A stretch of 30,798 nt of DNA, taken from positions 1 to 30,798 of the forward strand of contig CAZSER010000006.1 in assembly GCA_964605975.1 (NCBI GenBank), given 5' to 3'. Origin of the DNA: JBAYHA01 sp964605975. Lineage in GTDB: Bacteria; Patescibacteriota; Patescibacteriia; UBA11705; JABHMO01. Of this stretch, positions 8,407 through 16,097 are shown piece by piece (the stretch's first letter is position 1; the number at the start of each line of letters is the position of its first letter). Below the pieces are notes generated by a model. The model was not told the DNA's origin. It saw only the letters and a list, made by a program, of their open reading frames with translations, and ran no database searches. The translations under genes and the position numbers were made by a program.

Positions 8407-8434
8407 TTTATAACAACTTATAGTAGTTCGTCAA
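8407..8434 (-). promoter_or_regulatory. sigma-70-type promoter of groES-groEL
   Basis: On the minus strand, TTGACG (8434-8429), 16 bases, TATAAA (8412-8407). The predicted start falls about at 8399, immediately before CIRCE. Confidence 0.85.
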
Positions 8435-8463
8435 GCGCTTTTTTTTATCTAAAAATAGTAAAC

Positions 8464-8488
8464 AAAAAAAGTCAATCAGACTTCTTTT
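8464..8488 (-). terminator. terminator of the O-antigen-ligase-like gene
   Basis: A 10-bp stem (8464-8473 with 8479-8488, one G/T pair) with a 5-base loop and a T-run on the minus strand. It separates this gene from the groES promoter. Confidence 0.7.
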
Positions 8489-8500
8489 GTGGCAGAATAG

Positions 8501-9847
8501 TTATTTGTTCGCGTTTGGTTTTTCTAAAGAGAAAAGTAGATAAATTCCTAGTGTAAACAATAGAATGGCGGGAAAATTAGTCCAAAAGTAATGATCCCAA
8601 AAAGCGATAAATAAAATTGAGGGGAAAAGAAAAAGTAAAAAACGAGAAGATTGATCAAGGTTTGGAATGGTTTTTAACTTTTTAAATAAAAGATAAAAAA
8701 GCCAGAAAATAAATGGCCAAGCCAAAATTCCCCATTCAATTAATAGTAATAAGTAAAAGTTATGCGGAGGTGCATATTCCCAACTGTTTTTAACAAAAGT
8801 CGTTTTTTGTAGTTCAACTAAATAGTTGCCTGGACCAACTCCCAGGAACCAATTATTTTTTAAGATGTTTTCAGCTTCAAATAGTTGATTTTTTCTATTT
8901 TCAACGGAGGTTTTTTCTGGAACAGTATCGGTAACAATTCTTTGTTTAATTGGCGTGTGAAATAAAAAAACAAAAATAATAATAGGCGCAAGAAGAGAAA
9001 TCATAAATTTTATTTTTTTTGGTTTTTTAATGGTCGATTTTTTTATTTGCCAAAGAACAATGAAAATTAAAAAAATTAAAGGAATAATTGCTGATCTGGA
9101 AAAAGAAAACAAGAGCCCTCCAAGGTTAATAATAGCTAAACTAAACCAAAAATTTTTAAAATTTTTATTAAACAAAAATAAAGCAAAAGATAAAAAAGTA
9201 GAGACAAAAAGAAATCCACCCAAAATATTGGGATGTGGAAGTCCGCCAAAAGCGCGAATCCAGCGCTGATCGAAAAGTTCAATAATGGGTGTTCCCAAGA
9301 GTAGAGGATTTTGGGAGGCAACTCCTAGCCATTTATTAGCGGAAACATTATTGGTGATAAATTGCCAAATTGCCAAAAGAGCTTGAAAGGTTCCGGAAAA
9401 AACAAAAAAAACGGATATAGTTTGCCATTTTATTTTATTTACTAACAAAACAATAAAGAATGATAAAGCGCTAATAACCTGAGAAATTTTATAAAAAGCT
9501 AGGTCGTTTCTAGTTGAACTGTAAATAGCAAAAGCAAAGATAATAATTAACATTAAGGGAAAGATTAATCTTCTTTTAGAAAAAGAAAATGGTTTTTGGT
9601 GGTAGTTTAAAAAGAAAAAAATAATAGTTAGAAAGATGATAGTTCCCAAAATAATCTCAGTAAAATACAGTGATTTTGTAAAAAAATCAAAATGTTGTTT
9701 TCTCCAAACACCAATTTCATAAATCCATCGAGTTTGCCATGGTAAAAAAAATATCAGGGCGCAAAGTAAAAAATAGATGGAGTTTTTAATCCATTGAGTT
9801 AGTGGTTGGGAATAGATAAAAGCTATAAATTTTTGTTTTAAACTCAT
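8501..9847 (-). CDS. O-antigen ligase / polymerase-like membrane protein (Wzy_C family)
   Basis: This is a polytopic membrane protein of 448 residues with about 10-12 hydrophobic segments. Family hallmarks are the RAFGGLPHPNILGGFL segment in the middle and the periplasmic GVGPGNYLVELQ...YAPPHNFYLLLLIEWGILAW stretch, where O-antigen ligases keep a PHN-x-hydrophobic motif. It probably transfers or polymerises lipid-linked glycans at the outer face of the membrane. I prefer the ATG at 9847 to the TTG at 9865. A TACAAT -10-like hexamer (9861-9856) lies only 8 bases upstream of that ATG, so the message may be leaderless. It is a single-gene unit; no glycan cluster flanks it. Confidence 0.85.
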   Translation of the reverse strand: MSLKQKFIAFIYSQPLTQWIKNSIYFLLCALIFFLPWQTRWIYEIGVWRKQHFDFFTKSLYFTEIILGTIIFLTIIFFFLNYHQKPFSFSKRRLIFPLMLIIIFAFAIYSSTRNDLAFYKISQVISALSFFIVLLVNKIKWQTISVFFVFSGTFQALLAIWQFITNNVSANKWLGVASQNPLLLGTPIIELFDQRWIRAFGGLPHPNILGGFLFVSTFLSFALFLFNKNFKNFWFSLAIINLGGLLFSFSRSAIIPLIFLIFIVLWQIKKSTIKKPKKIKFMISLLAPIIIFVFLFHTPIKQRIVTDTVPEKTSVENRKNQLFEAENILKNNWFLGVGPGNYLVELQKTTFVKNSWEYAPPHNFYLLLLIEWGILAWPFIFWLFYLLFKKLKTIPNLDQSSRFLLFLFPSILFIAFWDHYFWTNFPAILLFTLGIYLLFSLEKPNANK

Positions 9848-9887
9848 GTTTTGTAATTGTATCAAAAAAGAGTTGTTTTTAGAAATT

Positions 9888-9932
9888 TTGACAAAAAAAT
9901 AACAACTTGATAAATTTTAATTAAGTTCTTTT
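9888..9932 (+). promoter_or_regulatory. promoter and GTTCTTT leader box of the 9975 unit
   Basis: TTGACA (9888-9893), 17 bases, TAAATT (9911-9916), then GTTCTTTT at 9925-9932, 8 bases after the -10. Confidence 0.6.
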
Positions 9933-9974
9933 TCGTTTTGTCTTTTTAGTGTCTATTTGTATTAGGAGGAGTAA

Positions 9975-10235
9975 ATGAATCCAGTAATTTTGGCTCTTTT
10001 TGTTTTTGTTGGAGCTGTTAGCATGGGGATCTTTTTTCGGTTTCTTTTTGGGCAAATTGGTAAAAAGGAACGAGAGCAAGAGTATGCCGAGATTTTGGCT
10101 AATGAGCAAAGATCCAGGGATGATCTTGCGAAAAAGGCACAAGAAAAAACAAAGGAATTCCTTGTCGAAGAGGAAAGTTCCGCCACAATTAAGGATTTGC
10201 CGGCAGTGCAAATGCCAGCTGACTCAGAGAAGTAG
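9975..10235 (+). CDS. small single-pass membrane ORFan
   Basis: The 86-residue protein has an N-terminal membrane segment (about 3-26, VILALFVFVGAVSMGIFFRFLFG), then a charged, helix-prone cytoplasmic tail rich in Glu, Lys and Ala (about 30-65) and a Pro/Ala-containing end. Function is unknown. A textbook SD (AGGAGG at 9964-9969) sets the ATG. Promoter, leader box and terminator make it a self-contained unit between the O-antigen-ligase-like gene and the nusA operon tail. It ends in TAG. Confidence 0.7.
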   Translation: MNPVILALFVFVGAVSMGIFFRFLFGQIGKKEREQEYAEILANEQRSRDDLAKKAQEKTKEFLVEEESSATIKDLPAVQMPADSEK

Positions 10236-10236
10236 C

Positions 10237-10261
10237 AAAAACCGACTAATCGTCGGTTTTT
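10237..10261. terminator. shared terminator of the 9975 unit and the nusA operon
   Basis: ACCGAC/GTCGGT stem with A/T extension (10237-10246 with 10252-10261) and a 5-base loop; T-runs on both strands. The TAG stop of the minus-strand nucleotidyltransferase lies at the loop edge. Confidence 0.85.
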
Positions 10262-11205
10262 TTCTTTTTTTTAGCAAAACTATTTTGAAGATTTTTATAA
10301 CGATTTTGCCATTTTTTACGGTAAAAAGTTCTTTTGTCGTTAAGGTGCGTTTTGAGAATTTGGTCATTAATAATTACGGCGGTTGTTTTTTCTTTCATTT
10401 TTCTTTTAAGTTCGGTGGGTAAAATTAAAAGTTGAAAATGTTTTAATATTTTTTCGAGGCTGTTTCCTAATTTTCCTTTAAGGACTTTTTCTAAGCAATT
10501 AGTTTTTTTTGTTAGTGAAAAATTGGCAATTAAAGTGGGAGTTTTTACTGTGGCAAAAAAATTTTTTAGCCAAATATTTTCTTTAAAGAATTCAGTGATT
10601 AGTTGTTCTTGTCTGGTATAAATCGGCCAGAGGTTTTTAATTAAAAAAGCTAGATGGATATCATTTTTCTCGGTTGTTTTTTCAATATTTAGATTATCTT
10701 TGGAGATCCAAAAACTTAAACATAGGCGATCTTGTTTGGTTTTTTTTGTTGGTCGGGCATTTAATATTTTTAATAGGAGTGTTCCAAAAAATCGAGCGGT
10801 AAAAATTCTTTTTTCGGTGGCGATAATAAAAAGATCAATGTCAGATTTGGTGTTTGCGTTTTGTTCTGCCAAGGAGTTGCTAATAAAGACTGCTTCAATA
10901 AAGGGCATTTTTACTAACAGTTTAATTATTTTTTTTGCTTTTTTAATTTTTTTTAAAAATAATAAATATCGTTGTTTTCGTAGTTTGAAATGACTAAAAT
11001 TTTCTTGGGGAAAATAAAAACCCTCGGACTCTCCGAGAATTTTTAAGCTAACTAAATAGTTTAGTGATTCCAAAAGTTCAAAATGTTCTGGCTTTTTTTT
11101 GTGTAAAAAATTTTCTTGTATTTCAGACAAGGATGGAGCTTTTTGCATTATTTGGTAATAAGCCAAAGTTTTTAACAGTCCCTCAAACAGCTCTTTTGAT
11201 AGCAT
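10246..11205 (-). CDS. nucleotidyltransferase-fold protein, unknown target
   Basis: This is a 319-residue protein. A helical N-terminal part (1-95) could be winged-helix-like. Then comes a Pol-beta-type nucleotidyltransferase core, FISNSLAEQNANTKSDIDLFIIA (107-129), with the paired acidic residues D122 and D124. The usual GS of the motif is NS here (N110-S111). The C-terminal half is basic and helical, ending in a Lys-rich tail. Substrate is unknown; minimal nucleotidyltransferases of this type modify RNA, proteins or antibiotics, but nothing here decides. It is the last gene of nusA-yidC-PRC-nucleotidyltransferase, 4 bases after the preceding stop. Confidence 0.65.
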   Translation of the reverse strand: MLSKELFEGLLKTLAYYQIMQKAPSLSEIQENFLHKKKPEHFELLESLNYLVSLKILGESEGFYFPQENFSHFKLRKQRYLLFLKKIKKAKKIIKLLVKMPFIEAVFISNSLAEQNANTKSDIDLFIIATEKRIFTARFFGTLLLKILNARPTKKTKQDRLCLSFWISKDNLNIEKTTEKNDIHLAFLIKNLWPIYTRQEQLITEFFKENIWLKNFFATVKTPTLIANFSLTKKTNCLEKVLKGKLGNSLEKILKHFQLLILPTELKRKMKEKTTAVIINDQILKTHLNDKRTFYRKKWQNRYKNLQNSFAKKKKKTDD

Positions 11206-11209
11206 AGGG

Positions 11210-11521
11210 TTAGTTCTCGATGTTGGTGCTTAGAGTAGGATATTCTTCGTTTTGATAATTTAGCGTAAACTGATGTTCTTTAACAGGTTTTTCTCCAACA
11301 AGATTTTCAGAAACAATAATAGCTTCAGGTGTTATTTGGATAATTTGGTTGGGGGAAATTAGTAAATGTTCTTTTTTAAAAATATCGGAACTTTTTTTTA
11401 CCAAATATTTATTTATTGACTGGGTTTGAGTTTGAATTTGCAAATCATGAATATAGCCCAAAAAAATTCCGGAACCAGTTTTGACGGGAAGTTTTTTTAG
11501 TGTTTTGAAATCAATTTGCAT
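11210..11521 (-). CDS. PRC-barrel-like small protein
   Basis: The 103-residue product from the ATG at 11521 begins MQIDFKTLKKLPVKTGSGIFLGYIHDLQI. The pattern of a Leu-Pro-Val lead-in, G-x-x-L/I-G and a following beta strand is that of PRC-barrel domains, as in RimM and photosystem H subunits. That makes a small RNA- or protein-binding adaptor plausible, without a specific function. I reject the longer reading from 11638 because it runs backwards into yidC. It sits 5 bases after the yidC stop and 4 before the nucleotidyltransferase, within one operon. Confidence 0.6.
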   Translation of the reverse strand: MQIDFKTLKKLPVKTGSGIFLGYIHDLQIQTQTQSINKYLVKKSSDIFKKEHLLISPNQIIQITPEAIIVSENLVGEKPVKEHQFTLNYQNEEYPTLSTNIEN

Positions 11522-11526
11522 ATTTT

Positions 11527-12285
11527 TTACTTCTCTGGCGGAATAACTTCTACTATTGATTCGGAACTGTTTTTGTTTTCGACTGGTTTGAATAAAAATT
11601 TTTGTTGTAAGACTGTTAAAACGGTGGTCAAAAACCAATAGAAAGTTAATCCAGCCGGTAAACTCATGCCAATTAAAATGGTTAAAAATGGCATGAAGTA
11701 TTGCATGCTTTTATTCATAGATGCGAGCATGGCCTCATCTTTGGCATCTTTGTTTTTTAGTTCTGGCTTTTTGTTCATTAACATGCTGGTTTGGACATAT
11801 TGAGCTAGTCCCGCCATTAAAGCTAGTAAGAAGTTTGGAGTGCTCATATTAAGAAAACCAAAAGCAATCGGATTTAGATGTTCTGGGTTTCTGACGAAAG
11901 GATAAAGGATCTCAAAATGTTCTTCGGTAAGACCGATGCGAAAGGCTTGGTAAACGGCAATCAAAAATGGAAGTTGAATTAATAAAGGCAAACAAGAAGA
12001 CAGAGGGTTTACTTTGTTTTCTCGGTAAAGTTTCATTGTTTCCATCGCTAACTTTTCTTTGTCATTTCCTAGTCTTTGTTTAATTTCTTCAATTTTGGGT
12101 TGAAGCTCTTGCATTATTTTTTGACTTTTGAGGGCTTGTTTGCTAAATGGCCATAAAATAAACTTAATCAAAATCGTAATAATAATAATGGCAATTCCAA
12201 CATCATTTCCAGGAACAATGTTATAACAAAAAATAAGTAAATTGTAGATGGGGTGATAAAGCAAAGTATTAAAAATCTCGGTCAT
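11527..12285 (-). CDS. yidC: membrane protein insertase YidC/Oxa1 family
   Basis: YidC inserts and folds inner-membrane proteins, alone or with SecYEG. The 252 residues match the short form without the large periplasmic domain of proteobacterial YidC. Visible are the first core helix with the substrate groove (about 28-46, IAIIIITILIKFILWPF), the C1 coiled coil (about 48-92, KQALKSQKIMQELQPKIEEIKQ), the NPLSSCLPLLIQLPFL segment (about 93-108) and SLPAGLTFYWFLTTVLTVLQQ near the C-terminus. The groove position usually held by Arg is Lys41. It is second in the nusA operon, 31 bases after nusA, with no SD. Confidence 0.95.
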   Translation of the reverse strand: MTEIFNTLLYHPIYNLLIFCYNIVPGNDVGIAIIIITILIKFILWPFSKQALKSQKIMQELQPKIEEIKQRLGNDKEKLAMETMKLYRENKVNPLSSCLPLLIQLPFLIAVYQAFRIGLTEEHFEILYPFVRNPEHLNPIAFGFLNMSTPNFLLALMAGLAQYVQTSMLMNKKPELKNKDAKDEAMLASMNKSMQYFMPFLTILIGMSLPAGLTFYWFLTTVLTVLQQKFLFKPVENKNSSESIVEVIPPEK

Positions 12286-12316
12286 ATTTTGTTTTTAAGT
12301 TTTAGTTAGAAATTTT

Positions 12317-13696
12317 TTAAATAACTTTTTTCTTTTTGACAGCTTTTTTCTTGGTGGTTTTCTTTGTTGTTTCTTTTTTTGTTTTCTTTGCTTTTTCTTT
12401 TATTTCAACAACTTCTTCTTTGGGTTCTTCTTCGGTGATTTCTTCGTTTTTGATAGTTGTTGGTGGCTCAATGTTTTCGGTTGTTTTCTCATTTCCTTCT
12501 TCAATAACATTGATCTTCCATTCGGTTAAGCGACTAGCCAATCGGACATTTTGGCCAGCTCTGCCAATAGCCAAAGAAAGTTGTTCTGGTAGAACAATGA
12601 CTTGAGCCGTTTTTTCTTCTTCGTTAAGAATAACTTTTTTTATTTTGGCAGGAGAAAGTGCTTGAGAAATGTATTTGATTGGATCTTCTGAATATTCAAT
12701 GATATCAATTTTTTCTCCACCAAGTTCATTGATAATCGTTTGGATACGAGAGCCCTTTTGACCAATACAAGAGCCAATTGGGTCTAAATTTTCTTCGGTG
12801 GTATGAACGGCAATTTTAGTTCGATTTCCAGCTTCGCGGGCAATTGCTTTAATTGTGATTGTTCCGTTAGCAATTTCAGGGATTTCAGTTAAAAAAAGAT
12901 TTTTGACAATAGCGCTATGTGCTCTTGAGACAAGAATTTCCGGACCTCTGGTGGTCAGTGAAACTTTGAGAACATAAATTTTTATTCTTTCTCCAGTGCG
13001 GTAGCGCTCTCCTCTAATTTGTTCTACTGGGGGTAAAATTGCGGAAATTTTATCAAAGTCAACAATAACATTTCGACCATCAAATTTTTGGACGACGCCA
13101 GTAATAACTTGACCTTCTTTGTCTTTATATTCTTGATAAACAATGGATCTTTCAGCTTCTCGGATTTTTTGGATTATTACTTGTTTGGCTGTTTGGGCAG
13201 CCATTCTTCCAAACTCACCTGGAATTTCCAGTTCGGTTCTAACAATATCGCCAATTTGATATTTAGGAGAGATTGTTTGAGCTTCTGATTCTTGGATTTG
13301 AGTTTTTGGATTGAATTTTCTTCTTCCCTCATCTTCTTCTCCTCCAATGATTTCATTTCTTTCTTCGGTTTCACGATCTTCTCGCATCTTGCGAAGTTCA
13401 TCGGGAGTAATTTCACCATTAGCGATTTTTTCTTTCAATATTTCTCTTTCAGCTTTGATTTTTTCTAGTTCTTCTAGTTCTTCTGGGGTTAGATCTTCAA
13501 CAACTTCTTTTTCATCAAAAACTTTCATCCCAGCTGTTTCGATATCAAAATCAACCACAATGTTTTGGTTTTTATCGCCAAAATCTTTGCGGTAAGCTGC
13601 GGATAAGGCGGAGTTAATTGTTTCGATAACAGATTCTTCGGATAAACCTTTTTCGGCGCAAATCTGTTTAATCGCTGTTTTGATTGGATTGTCCAT
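12317..13696 (-). CDS. nusA: transcription elongation/termination factor NusA
   Basis: NusA binds RNA polymerase and nascent RNA to control pausing, termination and antitermination. I start at MDNPIKTAIKQICAEKGLSEE (13696), the family N-terminus, giving 459 residues; a 55-residue upstream extension runs through a palindromic repeat and is rejected. Domains: N-terminal RNAP-binding domain (1-60 and about 140-190), S1 (about 196-262), KH1 (about 300-346, IGQKGSRIQ) and KH2 (about 366-395, AIGRAGQNVRLA). A very acidic helical insertion (about 65-140) splits the N-terminal domain. The end is a Lys/Thr-rich tail with no AR repeats. It leads the operon nusA-yidC-PRC-nucleotidyltransferase. Confidence 0.95.
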   Translation of the reverse strand: MDNPIKTAIKQICAEKGLSEESVIETINSALSAAYRKDFGDKNQNIVVDFDIETAGMKVFDEKEVVEDLTPEELEELEKIKAEREILKEKIANGEITPDELRKMREDRETEERNEIIGGEEDEGRRKFNPKTQIQESEAQTISPKYQIGDIVRTELEIPGEFGRMAAQTAKQVIIQKIREAERSIVYQEYKDKEGQVITGVVQKFDGRNVIVDFDKISAILPPVEQIRGERYRTGERIKIYVLKVSLTTRGPEILVSRAHSAIVKNLFLTEIPEIANGTITIKAIAREAGNRTKIAVHTTEENLDPIGSCIGQKGSRIQTIINELGGEKIDIIEYSEDPIKYISQALSPAKIKKVILNEEEKTAQVIVLPEQLSLAIGRAGQNVRLASRLTEWKINVIEEGNEKTTENIEPPTTIKNEEITEEEPKEEVVEIKEKAKKTKKETTKKTTKKKAVKKKKVI

Positions 13697-13767
13697 AAAA
13701 TATTTAGTAATAGTTATTAAAATTAATAAAAAGTAAAAGTAGGAAGCGAGAATAACAAAATAGTCAA

Positions 13768-13902
13768 TTTTGTCATTTCGACTGTAATGGAGAAATCTCA
13801 AATTGGGAAAAGTGTGAGAATTGCAAACAGGAGATCTCTCCACTCGTTCACTAATGCTCACTCAGTCGAGATGACAAAAAAATAGGGGGGCGAGATGACA
13901 AA
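13768..13902. repeat. palindromic (REP/MITE-like) element with a partial second right end
   Basis: Terminal inverted repeats of 17 bases (13768-13784 with 13863-13879) match at 16 positions, built around GTCATTTCGACTG / CAGTCGAGATGAC. A second nested pair, TGGAGAAATCTC / GAGATCTCTCCA (about 13787-13798 with 13831-13842), matches at 11 of 12. A further CGAGATGACAAA at 13891-13902 repeats the right end after a G6 run. No coding capacity. The body resembles the GTCAT-TCGAG... palindromes dispersed in many bacterial genomes; only this copy is seen here. Confidence 0.75.
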
Positions 13903-13961
13903 GCAGAACAAAAAAACAGATCTGGGAGAATAATAAATAACAGTGATTGAGTATAAAAAAG

Positions 13962-14020
13962 GCTAGTTTAACAATAAACTAGCTTATTTTTAGTATAGCA
14001 CGATAAATAATAGTTGTCCA
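13962..14020 (-). promoter_or_regulatory. candidate nusA-side promoter with a hairpin at the transcript start
   Basis: On the minus strand, TGGACA (14020-14015), 17 bases, TATACT (13997-13992). The transcript would begin about at 13985 and run at once into a perfect 9-bp stem (13983-13975 with 13970-13962, 4-base loop) followed by T6. This may be a 5'-terminal protective hairpin, an attenuator ahead of nusA, or the end of a very short RNA. The 13697-14180 stretch holds this, the palindromic element and the promoter of the 14181 gene. Confidence 0.45.
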
Positions 14021-14111
14021 ATAATTGGTCTTATATTCTTTAAAATTAGTATAAAAAAAACAGTTTTTCTTAAATTTTATGTTAGAATAAAGAATCTAAA
14101 TCGTTTTGATC

Positions 14112-14157
14112 TTGACAATCTGTATCTTTGTGCTAATATAATTTTTTTAGTTCTTTT
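14112..14157 (+). promoter_or_regulatory. promoter and GTTCTTT leader box of the 14181 gene
   Basis: Perfect TTGACA (14112-14117); the -10 is TAATAT after 16 bases (14134-14139), or TATAAT after 19 (14137-14142). GTTCTTTT follows at 14150-14157. Confidence 0.7.
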
Positions 14158-14180
14158 ACAATTAAGCGAGAGGTGAACTG

Positions 14181-15380
14181 ATGAAGCTTTTTCGCAATCA
14201 TTTGGGAGATTTGGACAAAAAGCCTTGTTCGGCTTGTTGTGATCAAGAATCTTCGAGCTTTGTTATGCCCGGCTATTATCATGGAGCGGGGCTTTCTTCC
14301 AAGGCTGTTTTTCCCATTTGTCCTTTTTGTTTTGGTACAGGATTGGAGGGGGTTGTTCCTGAAAAGGCTGTAGGTCCTAATTTTCAAATTCTTAATTATC
14401 GAGAGCAAAAGAGGAGAGAGCAGGACAATCTTTTGAAAAAGGGGATTATCGGGGAGTCAGAAGTTGTTGTTGGTATATTGGAAAAATTTATAAAAGAATC
14501 GAGTGCTCCTGTTTTGCCGGTAGAGGTGTTGGTTATTTTTAGGGGACTAGAATTTTGGCGGACTGTGGGTTCTCCTAGTGGTGTTTATATTCAAAGACTG
14601 TCTCAAGAAATTCCTTTGCTTTTGGATTTTTTACCGAAGATAAAAAATCCAGAGTTTGTATTCCCTGAAATTATTTCTGAAATAGATGAATCCATTTTGC
14701 GAAGGGGAATGACCATTGAATCTTTGGCTGATTGGCTAGACGCAACTGTTTCGGTTGGGGATTTTAATGAAATTATTTCTGGATATAGAAGGTCAATTCC
14801 GGAAATAGCTTTTCATGTAGATTTTTATCATCAATTTTTTGGATTTAATCAATTGATGATGACTTTCTTTCTTAAAGAGAGAGGACATTTTATTATTAAT
14901 CCCGGAGGTATAGAAATAGCAATTTCAGATGGAACTTCTTTGGAAGAAGTGGAGTTTTTGCGACTATATTTTCGGCTGGTAGATTTTTTGGAGGGACGGA
15001 TTGATGAGCAAACGGGATTGAGAAAAGAACACAAGAACAAAACTTTTAAAATCCCCAGTGCATTATTGTTTGGTTATAATCCGTTTTTTCCAGGAGATTT
15101 CTCGGGAGAAAAAGGAGAGATTATAAACAGATCTTTTCTTGACCCCTCAGAGATTGTTATTGATTTAGGAATTATTTATCAACGGGAAAATATTGACAAG
15201 TTCAAAAACTGGAAAATGTTTTTCATCGAAACGCTTAATTCCGAGGGAATTCCGTTGGAAGGTTTGAAAAATATTCCTGTTTCTCGTCTTGCTTATTTAT
15301 GCCAAAAAACATGGGGAAAAATGCAAGAACTTGAATGTGGGCTGGTTTCTCCTGATGAGTCAGCTATAACTTTTAATTAA
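14181..15380 (+). CDS. ORFan with N-terminal zinc-ribbon-like cysteines
   Basis: The 399-residue soluble protein is not recognised. An N-terminal metal-binding module is likely: C16-x2-C19 (plus C20) and C47-x2-C50 followed by FGTG, reminiscent of the CxxCxGxG elements of DnaJ-type zinc fingers. The rest is a large alpha/beta domain without an obvious catalytic motif. A middle segment (about 150-260) has many acidic and aromatic residues. The SD AGAGGTG, 7 bases before the ATG, fixes the start. It is a self-contained unit with a strong promoter, the shared GTTCTTT box and a terminator, divergent from nusA. Confidence 0.7.
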   Translation: MKLFRNHLGDLDKKPCSACCDQESSSFVMPGYYHGAGLSSKAVFPICPFCFGTGLEGVVPEKAVGPNFQILNYREQKRREQDNLLKKGIIGESEVVVGILEKFIKESSAPVLPVEVLVIFRGLEFWRTVGSPSGVYIQRLSQEIPLLLDFLPKIKNPEFVFPEIISEIDESILRRGMTIESLADWLDATVSVGDFNEIISGYRRSIPEIAFHVDFYHQFFGFNQLMMTFFLKERGHFIINPGGIEIAISDGTSLEEVEFLRLYFRLVDFLEGRIDEQTGLRKEHKNKTFKIPSALLFGYNPFFPGDFSGEKGEIINRSFLDPSEIVIDLGIIYQRENIDKFKNWKMFFIETLNSEGIPLEGLKNIPVSRLAYLCQKTWGKMQELECGLVSPDESAITFN

Positions 15381-15386
15381 TACTGT

Positions 15387-15411
15387 AAATCGCCACCAAG
15401 TTTGGCGATTT
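15387..15411 (+). terminator. terminator of the 14181 gene
   Basis: AAATCGCCA/TGGCGATTT stem (15387-15395 with 15403-15411), 7-base loop, T7. Confidence 0.85.
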
Positions 15412-15428
15412 TTTTATTCCCTTTTCTC

Positions 15429-15457
15429 TTGTCAAAAGATAATTTTTGTGATAACAT
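15429..15457 (+). promoter_or_regulatory. promoter of rpsF-ssb-rpsR
   Basis: TTGTCA (15429-15434), 17 bases, TAACAT (15452-15457). The leader to rpsF is about 110 nt and includes a possible hairpin (GTCTTTT near 15527 with AAAAGAC near 15548). An S6/S18-binding leader is known ahead of rpsF in many bacteria; I cannot confirm its motif here. Confidence 0.55.
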
Positions 15458-15574
15458 ACTGAAAGTTAATAAATAATAGATTGTTTCGCCGTTAGATAAC
15501 TTTTTTAGTTCTAATGGTCCATTGGTCTTTTTTGTCTAAAAATACACAAAAGACTACGAAATAATTACCAAGTT

Positions 15575-16075
15575 ATGATGCAACACTATGAGTTGGCCTA
15601 TATTGTGCCAATCAAGTATTTAGATGATGAGCTCCAAAAAGTTAATGAAACTGTTGCGAGCATGTTAAAATCTTTTGGTGGAGAAATTACCGCTACCGAG
15701 GATATGGGAAAGCGTCGTTTGGCGTATCCAATTGAGCAGGTTTTTCAGGGTTCCTATTTTGCTATTGAATTTAACATGGATAGTGTAGAAATTCCTCAAT
15801 TTGAAGCAAAGTTAAAATTACAAAAAGAAGTTCTTCGCCACATGATTGTGACTAAGAGGATTAAATCAAGCGAAGAGGTTGAAAGAGAAAATAAAATTAG
15901 AGAGGGTTTAAAAACTGCCAAACAAGAAGAGTTAAACAAGATTGAAGAAGAAGAAAAGTCTTCCATCAAAAAAGAGGAAGAAGTTATTGTTGAAGAAAAG
16001 AAAGAAAAAAACAAGGCAAAGTTAGAAGATCTTGATAAAAAGTTAGATGAAATTTTGAAAGATGATATTATCTAA
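15575..16075 (+). CDS. rpsF: 30S ribosomal protein bS6
   Basis: bS6 binds the central domain of 16S rRNA together with bS18. The core (1-100) shows MMQHYELAYIVPIKYLDDEL, GGEITATEDMGKRRLAYPIEQVFQGSYFAIEF and the final RHMIVTKR. The 166 residues exceed the usual 95-135 because of a highly charged Glu/Lys helical tail from about residue 105. It starts ATGATG with no SD; either ATG is possible. It is first of the conserved rpsF-ssb-rpsR operon, 22 bases before ssb. Confidence 0.96.
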   Translation: MMQHYELAYIVPIKYLDDELQKVNETVASMLKSFGGEITATEDMGKRRLAYPIEQVFQGSYFAIEFNMDSVEIPQFEAKLKLQKEVLRHMIVTKRIKSSEEVERENKIREGLKTAKQEELNKIEEEEKSSIKKEEEVIVEEKKEKNKAKLEDLDKKLDEILKDDII

Positions 16076-16097
16076 TTAATTTTTTATTTTCAACTAT

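Noticed and set aside
9921..10211. Minus-strand ORFs opposite the 9975 gene
   Set aside because: Ser/Lys-rich shadows without SD; the plus-strand gene has promoter, SD and terminator.
11522..11638. N-terminal extension of the PRC-barrel protein
   Set aside because: It overlaps the end of yidC in another frame; the PRC pattern starts at 11521.
13697..13861. N-terminal extension of NusA
   Set aside because: It runs through the palindromic repeat and lacks family similarity; MDNPIKTAIKQI at 13696 is the normal start.
14133..14408. Minus-strand ORF opposite the 14181 gene
   Set aside because: It is a shadow of the promoter and N-terminus of the SD-led plus-strand gene; low-complexity, no start signals.
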